DNA from: Elusimicrobiota bacterium
GTDB taxonomy: Bacteria > Elusimicrobiota > UBA8919
Assembly: GCA_028718185.1 (NCBI GenBank)
Contig: JAQUMH010000002.1
Coordinates: forward strand, 68,088 to 132,087
DNA length: 64,000 bases
Direction of reading: 5' to 3'
Within the stretch, counting starts at the first letter, position 1, and every line of letters starts with the position of its first letter. Under the pieces are notes generated by a model that saw nothing but the letters and a program-made list of their open reading frames with translations, searched no databases and was not told the DNA's origin. This document shows, piece by piece, positions 18,438 to 28,484 of the stretch. The position numbers were made by a program, and so were the translations under genes.

Positions 18438-21400
18438 TTACCTTTGAATATAAATTTGGATTTGGTCATAACTGTAATGTAAATCAAGATTTCGCCTATA
18501 ACACTCCACGCGTACTATATATGAACCTTTTGGAAAAAGCGCTGCATCTGATACATCCCAGGAATAAGAGGTACCATTGTCATGGAATGTATCCTTATGT
18601 CCTGCAGTAGTTAAACTATTATCATCGCAATAATGCCATGTCGCACCCCTGTCGCTGGAATATTTTATACTATATACAAGCGGTGTCGTCTCGCTATACG
18701 AAGGAGCTAAAGTAGTATATTCCTCAGTATAATCTTCATTGCCCCACCGTTTCCAGTTTATACTTGATTCAATAATAATTGGAAAAGTACTAAATGTAGA
18801 ATGAACATTTGTAGGATTTGTTATAGCTACTAAAGGGACCTGAGAAATCCAATCTTGCCCGGTATATAGACCTGCGTCTAAAAATGTTCTAAATACTGAC
18901 GTTAAAGCAAACTTCCCTATCTGAGCAGCTCCAAAATTTGCCTGAATTGCGAATCCGGAAACTGATAAATAAAAACTGCTAACCGTACCGGAACTCACTC
19001 TTACTGTGGAAGAAGCGGTACAACCAGCTCTTGTAGAATCATAATAAGTTCTGGAAACACCACCAACCACAGGAATTGAAAGGATAGTTCTTTGACTGCT
19101 ATAAATAGCATCATTCCATTCATCAGGTTCATCTCCAGTATCATCAAGTTTAAACGGTCTGTCAGCCAATATTGCGTCCAGTAAAGGAAAACTAAAAATA
19201 GTTGAAATATATGTTCCCAATGCCGTTATATTTCCATTTCCACCATACATATGCCTAAAGTATTTTCCCGGAACACTTCCACCATTTAAAAATGTTGTAC
19301 ATCCTCTATCCGCTGTCACAGTTAGTCTATTTGTATTAAAATCACCAAAAGTAGTATATTGTGCACGATAATATTCATTAGGAGATATACCTGTTGGTAA
19401 GTTACCGTTAATGTTCCATTGTGTTGCAAATACATTATCTGGGTATAATTCTCCCAACCAGTATCTTGAGTACCAGTTATTATCTTTCTTAGCAACTATA
19501 CGACTATTAGGATGACGGGAAGTGGTATCTGTAACACCACCATAAAATGGAGCGGATACCCCAGAACCCGGCCATATCTCATCTACATATATAACACCTA
19601 CTCCAGAACCCGTAATCCATGGTAATTCTCCAAACGCCATTGAATTTTCTATAGGTTCAGTATTACTTCCAAATTCACCCCCTAACCCATAGTAAAAATA
19701 ACAGAAACCGTTTATAGATGACCATATTGCCTGGGTCCTTAATAGTCCTTGACGGTATATTGAGAAAATTCTTGGAATATCAATCTCAAGTTGACCATTC
19801 CAGCCATTTTGCGTTTTATCAAAACCATTGTAATCGTTAGGACCAGAAGGAACAGCAGCAAAATACCAATTATAGCCATGTCTTTGTTTAACATCTGCAT
19901 AAGGACAATGCCGTGCATCACCTAATAACTGATATTGTTCAGTAAGCGGTGGAGTGACTCCTACCCAGGTATATGTTCTTGATAAATTACTTGGTTTGTT
20001 AAGAGGTGTCCCTGTTGTAAGGTCATTTCCAATACGGGTTTCAAAAGTATTCATTCCATTTAGCGCACCAAGTGTATTTGTAAATTTTATAATCCATCTT
20101 GCAGTATTTTTGGGTCTTTGATGATGATTATCAGTAAGATCCTGACTAAAATCATTTCCTACAGGACAAGGAATATATTCCAAACCATATACCCATTGTG
20201 CTACAGATAATCCAGTATTATCTGGCGCTTCTGGATGCCTTAATGGAGTATTATATAGTTTAATTAAAGTAGTTCCTACGATAGGATGACTAACTTCATA
20301 TCTAGCAGGGTCTTCAGTAACCACTGAACTTTGATAATTAACAGAATCACTCCCAACAATTCTTGTTACCTCAATTGACCCTGTAGGAATATTTTTATCA
20401 GGTATAAAAACCGTCGCAACCGGTAAAGTTGGATTACCCGGATGGCTGCCCGGATCCATAAAATACGCATAGACTCTCAACGTTATATTAGAATTGTTAG
20501 GATACCGTAAGTTTTCAGGATGTGATACCACACGCTCATACGGAAAACTCTGTGGGTCTTTAGCAGCATCTGAATAATTACGGATAGGTGGTACAGGCAG
20601 AAGTTCTCCGTGTAAATTTACTAATATTATATTTTTATTACTATTAATATCTCCTGAATTCAGCTCTTCTAATAACATTCTTAAACTTATTTCAGGTGGC
20701 GGGTTACCTAAGGGTGTCGCAGCAACTGCGGCGTTATAAATCCGTAACTCATCAGGATATCTTACCGCATTATTATACCTGTCACTCATAGCATAACTTT
20801 TAGCATCTGTAACCGGACCATTTTTAGGTACACCGTCAACATTTACCCTGCATTGCATTCTATCAGGATCATAAAAGTAATATTCGCCACCATCTACTTT
20901 CTGAGTTTTCCCGGGATAAAGATAGACAGATGGCATAACAATACTACCCGTAAAATCAGCTCTATTGATATAAGGGAGATATTGCTGGTCCCTGCCATAT
21001 GAAAGACGTGTAATCCAGTGGGTTCGTATTTCAAACCCTGTACATCTTGTTTGCAAATCTTGTATTATACCTTCAAACATAGGTCTCATTGTCCATAAAT
21101 TAGTCCACCACCCGGGAACATTTTCTATCGCTAAAACATATAAATCCATAACCTGCGTAGGAACATATGGCGACGAAATTGTTTTTAAAATACTCATTGT
21201 TTCTGCTAATATTTCCGGAGATGCTGACGGATTGGAAGGTGATGATCTATATACCCTGACATATACTTTACGGACAAAAGATTCTTCGGGAACTTTAAAC
21301 ACAGATATCCGTCTAACATATTTCCAACCATTACTAACGCTTACATTATCGCTTGATACTGTTGATGGGTCGGTTACGTTTTTATCTGTAGTTAATACAG

Positions 21401-21656
21401 GTTTATATGCAACACCATCGTCATAATCGTCTAAAACATTGATTTTCTCTTTTTCTGAACCTGAAACAAGCGACCTTAATTCTTCCATCATCTGTATTAC
21501 TTTTTGAGTGGCAAACGCCTTCTCTTTTATTCTAATTGTTTGCCTGCTCATAAAATATTGTATTTTCATTACTGATAATACAATTATAACAAGTATTACC
21601 ATAGTAATCACTAATTCCACTAAAGTAAAACCTTTATTATTAATTTTGGTGTTCAT
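18438..21656 (-). CDS. Giant pseudopilin, copy 1
   Basis: The 1072-residue protein has a class III prepilin signal (NNKGFTLVELVITMVILVII; cleavage after G9, E at mature position 5) and then about 1030 residues of extracellular domain, several times longer than ordinary pseudopilins (about 120-350). After the helix comes a conserved block to about residue 180, a central part I cannot assign, and a C-terminal beta-sandwich-like domain (SLKYSSDRG-type, W-YCDD, PKGSYIVRVECYR) that looks like an Ig or FN3 fold. It is a paralogue of copy 2 (23185-26484), with blocks such as IRNYSDAAKDPQ and PIPTGSI-like motifs shared throughout. Confidence 0.85.
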   Translation of the reverse strand: MNTKINNKGFTLVELVITMVILVIIVLSVMKIQYFMSRQTIRIKEKAFATQKVIQMMEELRSLVSGSEKEKINVLDDYDDGVAYKPVLTTDKNVTDPSTVSSDNVSVSNGWKYVRRISVFKVPEESFVRKVYVRVYRSSPSNPSASPEILAETMSILKTISSPYVPTQVMDLYVLAIENVPGWWTNLWTMRPMFEGIIQDLQTRCTGFEIRTHWITRLSYGRDQQYLPYINRADFTGSIVMPSVYLYPGKTQKVDGGEYYFYDPDRMQCRVNVDGVPKNGPVTDAKSYAMSDRYNNAVRYPDELRIYNAAVAATPLGNPPPEISLRMLLEELNSGDINSNKNIILVNLHGELLPVPPIRNYSDAAKDPQSFPYERVVSHPENLRYPNNSNITLRVYAYFMDPGSHPGNPTLPVATVFIPDKNIPTGSIEVTRIVGSDSVNYQSSVVTEDPARYEVSHPIVGTTLIKLYNTPLRHPEAPDNTGLSVAQWVYGLEYIPCPVGNDFSQDLTDNHHQRPKNTARWIIKFTNTLGALNGMNTFETRIGNDLTTGTPLNKPSNLSRTYTWVGVTPPLTEQYQLLGDARHCPYADVKQRHGYNWYFAAVPSGPNDYNGFDKTQNGWNGQLEIDIPRIFSIYRQGLLRTQAIWSSINGFCYFYYGLGGEFGSNTEPIENSMAFGELPWITGSGVGVIYVDEIWPGSGVSAPFYGGVTDTTSRHPNSRIVAKKDNNWYSRYWLGELYPDNVFATQWNINGNLPTGISPNEYYRAQYTTFGDFNTNRLTVTADRGCTTFLNGGSVPGKYFRHMYGGNGNITALGTYISTIFSFPLLDAILADRPFKLDDTGDEPDEWNDAIYSSQRTILSIPVVGGVSRTYYDSTRAGCTASSTVRVSSGTVSSFYLSVSGFAIQANFGAAQIGKFALTSVFRTFLDAGLYTGQDWISQVPLVAITNPTNVHSTFSTFPIIIESSINWKRWGNEDYTEEYTTLAPSYSETTPLVYSIKYSSDRGATWHYCDDNSLTTAGHKDTFHDNGTSYSWDVSDAALFPKGSYIVRVECYRRNLDLHYSYDQIQIYIQR

Positions 21657-21721
21657 AATTGTTTTTGAGTCCGCTGAAATAACCGATATTCCCTGATTTC
21701 ACAAATTAAAGTCCATATTTT

Positions 21722-21855
21722 TCAGACTTTCTCGCGTAGGGGTGGGCTTGCCCACCCTTCATTATCAGAAAAACCTTATCGGGCGACCAAGCCTGCCTGA
21801 CGGCAGTCAGGGTCGCTAACTACAGGGCTTGCCAAGAGCAAGCCACTACGAAACT
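21722..21855. repeat. Hairpin repeats between pilin genes
   Basis: CGTAGGGGTGGGCTTGCCCACCC (palindromic GGGTGGGC/GCCCACCC) at about 21735, a GGGCGACC-CTGCCTGACGGCAG block near 21780, and CTTGCCAAGAGCAAG with tail CCACTAC near 21827. The first two recur at 26503-26577. Confidence 0.75.
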
Positions 21856-21871
21856 TTCGTACGATTACTAT

Positions 21872-23107
21872 CTAAAAATTCGGGATGCTTAATGTCCGAT
21901 GTGCCGATTTATTCTCCCTATATTGACATATTCGTTGTCTGACTGCAGTTAATATATTATTATCATAATCAATTTCTGTTATATCACTGGTACTTAAATT
22001 ATTTAATGTCAAACCGCTATAAGCTATTACACAACCGGTTATATCACAGGGTGGATTAATTGTGATAGTTCCACTTACATATATAAGCCCGCTAAACAAA
22101 CTGCTTGAGCCGGCACTTACTGTAAGATTACCATTCACAACTAAAACCCCGCTTGCTTTTAATGGTCTTGATAAGTCAAAAGTAGCATCTCCGTCGATAT
22201 ATATAAGCGACATATCAGGTAAAGGATTCGGCAAAGAATTTACACTACCAACCGTAAAATCAGCCAGTGATTTTAACTCAATAGTTGAGATTCCAAGTAC
22301 ATATTTTATAGTTGGGTCATTTAAAACTACCGAATATAAAGAACTTCCAATTACCGTACCGCCACTAAGAAGCGGTGGTTGTCCTAAAAAACGTCCGCAA
22401 GCAGTACCACTACTGCCACCATTTATTCTACCATTTGGGAATAGATTGACAGTCTCATGTCCTGCAGTTCCTCCGTCTTTTACAATAAAAGCGCAGGCGG
22501 GTATTTGTAAATTCATCCTGATGATTTCAGTCGACATCTTACATTTAGCAACTATTTCATTTGGAAATATATTAAAAGGTATCGCTGCTTTGCGACGATA
22601 AACATAACCGGTACTAACTATAGACCATGCAAGACCATCACCTTTTTGTTCAGTTCCATTAAAACGTTCTGCGGTAATATCTTGTGCAGCATCAGGAACA
22701 ATAGTTTCTGACTGACGTTTAACTTCATATCTTGCCCACCTTATACCGTTTTCACTTAATTCATATTCTTTAACAAGACCCATGTTTTCATCTATAGTAT
22801 CCAATTTTACTTCTTTTGGATTAAATGCCCCGTCTTCCCAAGAATGAAGCGGTGAATGACTACTGTTGTGTACCGGCTGTGCTTCTTGTCTTTTAAACCA
22901 AGAAATTGCATCTACTAAACCGGATTTTGCAACATTTTCAGCTTCAGCTACTGTATTTTGTTGTTGTTTGCTTTCCCTATAACTGTTAGTTATAAGTTGC
23001 GCTCCTGTAAGAATAAGTATCATCACAGCAAAAAGCAAAACGACAACTGTGAGTAGTGCGACACCTTTATTTGATTTATGATTATTGGGATTAGGATGGA
23101 AATTCAT
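21872..23107 (-). CDS. PilX-like membrane-anchored pseudopilin partner, copy 1
   Basis: The 411-residue protein has a short basic N-terminus, then KGVALLTVVVLLFAVMILILTGAQLI, a PilX/GspK-type hydrophobic helix, and an AEAENVAKSGL segment typical of PilX N-terminal domains. The C-terminal half alternates short hydrophobic strands and polar turns (LVVNGNLTVSAGSS, LIYVSGTITINPP), suggesting a beta-solenoid. A longer frame from 23188 overlaps the upstream stop by ATGA, but it runs through a REP-like hairpin; the start at 23107 matches the start context of copy 2 (CCAAAAT-AATATG), so I prefer it. It ends QYRENKS then IPNF, as in copy 2. Confidence 0.85.
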   Translation of the reverse strand: MNFHPNPNNHKSNKGVALLTVVVLLFAVMILILTGAQLITNSYRESKQQQNTVAEAENVAKSGLVDAISWFKRQEAQPVHNSSHSPLHSWEDGAFNPKEVKLDTIDENMGLVKEYELSENGIRWARYEVKRQSETIVPDAAQDITAERFNGTEQKGDGLAWSIVSTGYVYRRKAAIPFNIFPNEIVAKCKMSTEIIRMNLQIPACAFIVKDGGTAGHETVNLFPNGRINGGSSGTACGRFLGQPPLLSGGTVIGSSLYSVVLNDPTIKYVLGISTIELKSLADFTVGSVNSLPNPLPDMSLIYIDGDATFDLSRPLKASGVLVVNGNLTVSAGSSSLFSGLIYVSGTITINPPCDITGCVIAYSGLTLNNLSTSDITEIDYDNNILTAVRQRICQYRENKSAHRTLSIPNF

Positions 23108-23115
23108 ATTATTTT

Positions 23116-23145
23116 GGCACCGCGAAGCGGTGCGGCTACAATTAT
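23116..23145. repeat. REP-like hairpin
   Basis: GCACCGCGAAGCGGTGC with tail GGCTACAATT, just upstream of the preferred start of the PilX-like gene. If translation starts at 23188 it would be coding. Confidence 0.8.
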
Positions 23146-23184
23146 GATACAACATATCTTGATTAGGAGACTTTTTCAACTGTT

Positions 23185-26100
23185 TCATCTCTTAATAAAA
23201 AGCTGTAGTTGGTTATAACTGTAGTGTAAATCAATAGTCTCCCTATAACATTCCACACGGATTAAGTAAGAACCTGTCGGAAAATCTGCTGCAGGTACAT
23301 TCCACGTATAAGTTAATGGAGGAGTAGTAACAAAGTGCCCTGAATTTTTTTCTCCCGGAGTAGTATCACTATCGCCATCACAATAATGCCATGTCGAACC
23401 TTTATCGTTGGAATATTTCAAACTATATTTAAGTGTTGTCGCTTCAGTATAACCGGCAGGATATTCTTCGGTATAATTATTACCACCCCATCGTTTCCAA
23501 TCATTGCTCCATGCGATATTAATTGAAGTAGGATTAGTAAATGTATTACCAACATCTGTTGGACTGGTTATAGTTAATAATGGAACCTGAGAAATCTTAA
23601 ATTCAGGAATAGCAGGAGATAAAACAGTACTGTATAAACCACCATCTAAAAACGCTCTAATTATTGTCATCAAACATAACTTTCCTATCAGGGCTGAACC
23701 AATTCCATACTGCCAAGCCAACCCATTAATTACAAAATAAAAATTATCAGTACCTTTGCTTACTCTTAGTGTTGAACTTGTACTCCAACTACCTGCAGGA
23801 GGACCGGCAAAATCAGTATTATAATAAGTTCTCGGGGTACCGGAAATAGCAGGAATTGAAAGAGTAGTCCTCTGACCTTGATAATCAAGATCACCCCACT
23901 CGGGAGGGAAATCCGTATTAACGTTAAGATTAATAGGGTAATCAAGCTTTAATAAATCTTGTGGTAGAGAAAAATTGAACATATTTGCAAGAGCTGACCC
24001 TAAAGGGTCAACTCTATGCGCATTATTATTATCACGGTATATCTGTTCAAGCGGACCAGAACCTAATCCTGTAGGTCCTCCGTTTGCAAACGATTGAAGT
24101 CCCCGGTTTAGGGTGAAAGGATCTCTATTTCTATCAAAAACAGCACCGGGTATATCAAGATATTTTGCACGATAAAATCTATCGGGAGTTGTACCTGTCC
24201 GTAAATTCCCATAAGTATTCCAATTTGCATATTCACTATCAGGATATAGCTCTCCTAACCAGGGCTTTGAGTACCACGACAGATCTTTCATAGCAGCTAT
24301 GCGAGCAGTTTCAACCCTAGTATGATCAGTGCAAGAATCATAATCAGAAAGGACAGGACTCACACCAAGCCCAGGTATCATTTCACTAACATACTTTCTA
24401 CCCGTTGAACCATCCGTAACAAATGGCAGTCTATTAAATACTATACCATTACCAAGAGGAGCATAACCTTCAGACCCGAATTCGCCTCCTATACCATAAA
24501 AACTAAAAGTCGCCGCACTTATACCTGTCAATATCGCCTGTGTTTTCAATAGTCCTTGACGATATGTCTGGTTAAATCTTGGTAAATCAATATCCGTTCC
24601 CCTATATATCCATGTAGACAACCAACCATTAGTTGCTTTACTAAATCCTTGATAATCTGCTGCAGGAACCGGCGTAAAATACCAATTGTAGCCACTACTT
24701 TGTTTAACATCTGAATAAGGACAATGCCGCGGATCACCCATAAATTGGTATTTCTCTGTAGCCGGAACCGCCGGAGTTGGACCTACCCATGTATATGTTC
24801 TTGATAAATTAGGAAAATCTGTTGTTGTATTATTTCCAATACGAGTTTCAAAAGTATTCATTCCATTTAACGAACCGGCTGTATTGGTAAATCTTATAAT
24901 CCATCTTGCTGTGTTTTTGGGTATCGCGAGAGGACAAGCAAGGTCACGACTAAAGTAAGGAGCAGGAGTAATAACAGGATCTTCTACCGGACAAGGAATG
25001 TATTCTAAACCATACAACCATTTTGTTGCAAGTAATCCGCGACCACTTGGGTTCGGAGGATGCCTTAACGGAGTATTATATAGTTCAATTAAAGTATTTG
25101 TTAATGGAATAGGATGACTAACATGATAGTTAGCAGGGTCAGTCGCAGGTAAATTTGAATAATCAACTGTACTACTCCCAATAATTATGTTTACATGTAT
25201 TGACCCTGTAGGAATATCTTTATCAGGTATAAAAACCGTTGCCACCGGTAAACTTGGTAAAACCGGAACATACGGATGGTTGTTTGGATTCATAAAATAC
25301 GCATAGACCCTCAAAGATATATCTGAATTAATAGGATAATTTAATTTTTCAGGATGAGATACAACACGCACATCAGGAAAAGCCTGCGGGTCTTTAGCAG
25401 CATCTGAATAATTGCGGATAGGAGGATATGGCGTCTGTTCTGAGTGTAAATTTACTATTATTACATTCTTCCACTTATTGTGAATGACAGGATCATCGGA
25501 ATTCATTTCTTCTATTAACATTCTCAAACTTACTTCAGGTTTTGGAAATATTGAATCATAAATTCGTTTCTCATCAGGATATCTTAATGCATGATTAAAC
25601 CTGTCACTCATAACATAACTTAAAGGATTTGTAACAAGTGGATCAATATAAGGACTTGCAGCTGCATCTAATCTTACTCTGCCTTGCATTCTATCAGAAT
25701 CAAAGTAAAGAAAATCACTATTATCTATCGCCCTGCATAATCCCGGGTAAAAATAGACAAATGGCATTGGAATATCGCTCGTATGATTAGTTTTGTTAAC
25801 ATAAGGAACATATTGTGTGTCCCTGCCATACGAAAGGCGGGTAACCCAATGAACCCGTAATTCCAAACCCGGACACCTTGACTGTATATCGCTTATCATC
25901 CTTTCAAACATTGGCTTAAGTGTAAAGAAAAAAACAGAATACCCGGGAACATTTTCTAATGCTAAAACGTATAAATCAAAAACTTGTGTAGGAACATACT
26001 TTGTTGTAATTGTTCTCAGGATACTCATCGTTTCTGCTAATGTTTCGGGGTGCGTTGGGTCAGAAGGCAATGCCTTATATACTCTGACATATACTTTACG

Positions 26101-26484
26101 GGTAAACGCATCTTCCGGAACTCTAAGAATAGTTACACGCCTTAAATATTTCCAACCGTTATTAATGCCAATATTATCGCTTGATACTGTTGACGGGTTG
26201 GTTATGTTTTTATCCGTAGTTAATACAGTATTATATGTGTTACCATCGTCATAATCATCTAAAACGTTAATCTGTTCCTTTTCTAAACCTGTAACAAGTG
26301 ACCTTAATTCTTCCATCATCTGTATTACTTTTTGAGTAGCAAAAGTTTTTTCTTTTATTCTAACAGTCTGATTACTCATAAAATATTGTATTTTTGTTAT
26401 TGACAATACTATTATGACAAGTATTATCATAGTAATAACTACTTCTATTAAACTGAATCCTTTGTTGTTAATTTTGATGTTCAT
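23185..26484 (-). CDS. Giant pseudopilin, copy 2
   Basis: The 1099-residue protein has the prepilin signal NNKGFSLIEVVITMIILVII (E at mature position 5) and a very long extracellular region that parallels copy 1 from end to end, including a QKVIQMMEELRSLV coiled stretch, DLYVLALENVPG, RNYSDAAKDPQ, PTGSI and the C-terminal W-YCDGDS, PTGSYLIRVECYR block. The open frame extends to 26562 through a GGGTGGGC hairpin repeat; the ATG at 26484 (MNIKINN) equals the start of copy 1 (MNTKINN). Copy 2 is slightly longer through small insertions. Which of the two is the older cannot be told. Confidence 0.85.
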   Translation of the reverse strand: MNIKINNKGFSLIEVVITMIILVIIVLSITKIQYFMSNQTVRIKEKTFATQKVIQMMEELRSLVTGLEKEQINVLDDYDDGNTYNTVLTTDKNITNPSTVSSDNIGINNGWKYLRRVTILRVPEDAFTRKVYVRVYKALPSDPTHPETLAETMSILRTITTKYVPTQVFDLYVLALENVPGYSVFFFTLKPMFERMISDIQSRCPGLELRVHWVTRLSYGRDTQYVPYVNKTNHTSDIPMPFVYFYPGLCRAIDNSDFLYFDSDRMQGRVRLDAAASPYIDPLVTNPLSYVMSDRFNHALRYPDEKRIYDSIFPKPEVSLRMLIEEMNSDDPVIHNKWKNVIIVNLHSEQTPYPPIRNYSDAAKDPQAFPDVRVVSHPEKLNYPINSDISLRVYAYFMNPNNHPYVPVLPSLPVATVFIPDKDIPTGSIHVNIIIGSSTVDYSNLPATDPANYHVSHPIPLTNTLIELYNTPLRHPPNPSGRGLLATKWLYGLEYIPCPVEDPVITPAPYFSRDLACPLAIPKNTARWIIRFTNTAGSLNGMNTFETRIGNNTTTDFPNLSRTYTWVGPTPAVPATEKYQFMGDPRHCPYSDVKQSSGYNWYFTPVPAADYQGFSKATNGWLSTWIYRGTDIDLPRFNQTYRQGLLKTQAILTGISAATFSFYGIGGEFGSEGYAPLGNGIVFNRLPFVTDGSTGRKYVSEMIPGLGVSPVLSDYDSCTDHTRVETARIAAMKDLSWYSKPWLGELYPDSEYANWNTYGNLRTGTTPDRFYRAKYLDIPGAVFDRNRDPFTLNRGLQSFANGGPTGLGSGPLEQIYRDNNNAHRVDPLGSALANMFNFSLPQDLLKLDYPINLNVNTDFPPEWGDLDYQGQRTTLSIPAISGTPRTYYNTDFAGPPAGSWSTSSTLRVSKGTDNFYFVINGLAWQYGIGSALIGKLCLMTIIRAFLDGGLYSTVLSPAIPEFKISQVPLLTITSPTDVGNTFTNPTSINIAWSNDWKRWGGNNYTEEYPAGYTEATTLKYSLKYSNDKGSTWHYCDGDSDTTPGEKNSGHFVTTPPLTYTWNVPAADFPTGSYLIRVECYRETIDLHYSYNQLQLFIKR

Positions 26485-26499
26485 AATAATTTTTCCGCG

Positions 26500-26676
26500 T
26501 AGGGGTGGGCTTGCCCACCCTTTATCGGGCGACTCCGCCACAAAGCATTGGCGGACAAGCAAGGTCGCCCCTACAACAACTTAACCGAGCAAGCTCGGTA
26601 ACTACAACTACACCAGACCTTGGACATTGGACTTCGCCCGCCACTAAACATTGGCGAGGTAGGGACATCGGACAAT
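26500..26676. repeat. Hairpins plus a GGACAT element between pilin genes
   Basis: A GGGTGGGC/GCCCACCC hairpin at about 26505, a GCGACTCCGCCAC-TTGGCGGACAAG block (26522-26577), GAGCAAGCTCGGTAACTACAAC near 26585-26608, and at about 26617-26676 the TTGGACATTGGACTTCGCC element whose core is nearly the same as the insert in nadC. Confidence 0.8.
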
Positions 26677-26682
26677 TGTCAC

Positions 26683-27975
26683 CTAAAAATTCGGGATATC
26701 TAATCTCCGGATTGCTGATTTGTTTTCCCTGTATTGACATATTCGTTGTCTAACTGAATCTACTATTGATTGGTCATAAGCAATTTCTGCTACATCAGTA
26801 GCAGCTGTGTTAGATAATGTTAAACCGCGATATGCTATAACACAACCGCTGATATAACAAGGCGGATTAATTGTCGCAATTCCACTTACATATATTACTC
26901 CACTATATAAACTGCTTGTATTAATATCTATTGTAAGATTACCATTTACAATTAAAATACCACTTGACCGCAATGGTCTTTCTGCAGTAAAATTAGCATC
27001 ACCGTTGATATATATAAGCGCCATATCCGGCATAGGACTAGGTAAATCACTGACACTATTAACTGAATAATCAGCCAACGCTCTCAATTGCAAAGTTGAA
27101 ACCCCAAGAACAAAAGATACAGTGTAGTCAGTACCCGGGTATGATTGATACTGCGGAGTACCCAATACTCTACCAGTTGCAGCAGTAGAAATGGCGCTAT
27201 AATCAACAATAAACGGAGTTGTTCCCAAGGAACGACCACAACCAACAACTGAACCTGCATTTACTTTAGCATATTTTTCTATTATAACTTTTGCGTTTGA
27301 TGTAGGCGGCGGGGCAGTACCTCCATTGTTCACAAAAACAGCGCAAGTTGGAACTTGCAAACTAAGCCTTATAATCTCAGTTGATATTTTTGACTTAGAA
27401 ACTATTTCATTCGGAGGGACATTAAAAGGTACAGCCGGATTATGACGACGATAAACATAACCGGTACTTACAAAAGACCATGCAAGTCCGTCTCCTTTTT
27501 GTCCGGTACCCGGATTAAAACGTTCCGAGGTAATATCATGTGCTGCTTCCGGATCATATGGAAAGTTATATGGAGCAACGGTATCTAATTGCCGTTTAAT
27601 TTCATATCTTGCCCACCTTATACCATTTTCACTTAGTTCATATTCTTTAACAAGTCCTATATTTTGATTAATAGTTTCTGTGCTTGTATTAGGATTAAAA
27701 GCTCCATCTTCCCATGTATGAGGTACTGGTGCTGAATAGCTACTATGTACCGGCTGGTTTGGTTGTCTTTTAAACCAAGCAATAGTATCTACTAACCCGG
27801 ATCTGGCAACATTTTCAGCTTCACCCACTGTGTCTTGCTGGTGTCTGCTTTCTTTGATGCTGGTTGTTATAAGCTGTGCGCCTGTAAGTATAAGTATCAT
27901 CACAGCAAAAAGCAAAATTACAACTGTGAGTAGTGCGACACCTTTATTTGATTTATGGTTATTTAGTAAGGTCAT
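26683..27975 (-). CDS. PilX-like membrane-anchored pseudopilin partner, copy 2
   Basis: The 430-residue protein starts MTLLNNHKSNKGVALLTVV and has the same PilX-type helix, EAENVARSGLVD segment, FKRQPNQP, and C-terminal beta-solenoid-like half (LIVNGNLTID, SGVIYVSGIATINPP) as copy 1. It ends QYRENKSAIRRLDIPNF. It is the first gene after the riboswitch and probably the first of the operon 27975 to 17418. Between copies 1 and 2 the gene pair PilX-like plus giant pseudopilin is repeated in the same order. No ribosome-binding site is obvious. Confidence 0.88.
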   Translation of the reverse strand: MTLLNNHKSNKGVALLTVVILLFAVMILILTGAQLITTSIKESRHQQDTVGEAENVARSGLVDTIAWFKRQPNQPVHSSYSAPVPHTWEDGAFNPNTSTETINQNIGLVKEYELSENGIRWARYEIKRQLDTVAPYNFPYDPEAAHDITSERFNPGTGQKGDGLAWSFVSTGYVYRRHNPAVPFNVPPNEIVSKSKISTEIIRLSLQVPTCAVFVNNGGTAPPPTSNAKVIIEKYAKVNAGSVVGCGRSLGTTPFIVDYSAISTAATGRVLGTPQYQSYPGTDYTVSFVLGVSTLQLRALADYSVNSVSDLPSPMPDMALIYINGDANFTAERPLRSSGILIVNGNLTIDINTSSLYSGVIYVSGIATINPPCYISGCVIAYRGLTLSNTAATDVAEIAYDQSIVDSVRQRICQYRENKSAIRRLDIPNF

Positions 27976-28337
27976 TTTGTTTTGGTACCCACATATAGCA
28001 CGCCAAGGGCGTGCAACTACAAATTATAACCGAGCAAGCTCAGTAACTACAACCATATCTTGACATAGCACCGTAAGACGGTGCGACTACAACTTTTAAT
28101 CTAACAAACCTGCCTGACGACAATTATGCCCGGTAACTACAACTAAATCTATTTTTTTGCTTGCCAAGGGCAAGCAACTACATATGCGACGTAAAAAATA
28201 AAACCAAGTTACTGAATTCAGAGAAAATTAATTAGTTAATTAGTTAATTAAGTAATTCCAAATACCTAATTCTCTAATCTCTAATTAACTTTATCAATAT
28301 TCGGCAACCTGGCAAGCTGATAGTTTTTTGTCGTGTA
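27976..28337. other. Long leader between riboswitch and first pilin-locus gene, filled with hairpins
   Basis: At least five REP-like hairpins: GCACGCCAAGGGCGTGC (27993), GAGCAAGCTCAG with tail AACTACAAC (28027), GCACCGTAAGACGGTGC (28067), a weak GACGACAATTATGCC region and GCTTGCCAAGGGCAAGC (28161), each followed by a CTACA tail. AT-rich TTAGTTAATTAG words fill 28222-28290. A second GGUUGCCGA (minus strand) lies near 28300-28309. No gene seen. Confidence 0.75.
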
Positions 28338-28417
28338 TCGGCAACCTGTTAGCTTTAAGTAACTATCTTAGCCCTCGGTTTTGCGTACTCACCCTGATTT
28401 CTCAGGGGTTGCCTTTT
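28338..28417 (-). ncRNA. GEMM-I type riboswitch aptamer (cyclic di-GMP or cGAMP)
   Basis: On the minus strand the RNA reads AGGCAACC, a CCUGA-GAAA-UCAGG hairpin with a GAAA tetraloop, then GUACGCAAAACC, a third stem (UAGUU paired with AGCUA) and CAGGUUGCCGA. GGCAA and UUGCC close the aptamer. The order and the conserved ACGCAAA and GGUUGCC parts are those of GEMM-I riboswitches. Upstream, a CGCC/GGCG stem precedes it. The base that decides between cyclic di-GMP and cGAMP needs an alignment. It is the leader of pseudopilin locus 1; GEMM riboswitches are known upstream of pilin and adhesion genes in other bacteria. Confidence 0.75.
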
Positions 28418-28484
28418 TCGCCGCCCTTGGCTAATTTCGCCACTTGGCGGAAGTCTTCAAATACTTCTTGATACCTTATTATAA

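Noticed and set aside
23108-23188. Start of the PilX-like gene at 23188 (ATGA overlap)
   Set aside because: Possible, but the extra 27 codons run through a REP-like hairpin and the paralogue starts at the equivalent of 23107.
26485-26562. Longer start of giant pseudopilin 2
   Set aside because: The extension is coded by the GGGTGGGC hairpin repeat; copy 1 begins at the same place as ATG 26484.
26522-26740. Small plus/minus ORFs in the repeat clusters
   Set aside because: They only translate repeats and have no support from codon pattern or ribosome-binding sites.
28148-28190. Terminator after the riboswitch
   Set aside because: The GCTTGCC hairpin there is followed by A residues on the transcript strand, not U, and belongs to the REP-like family.
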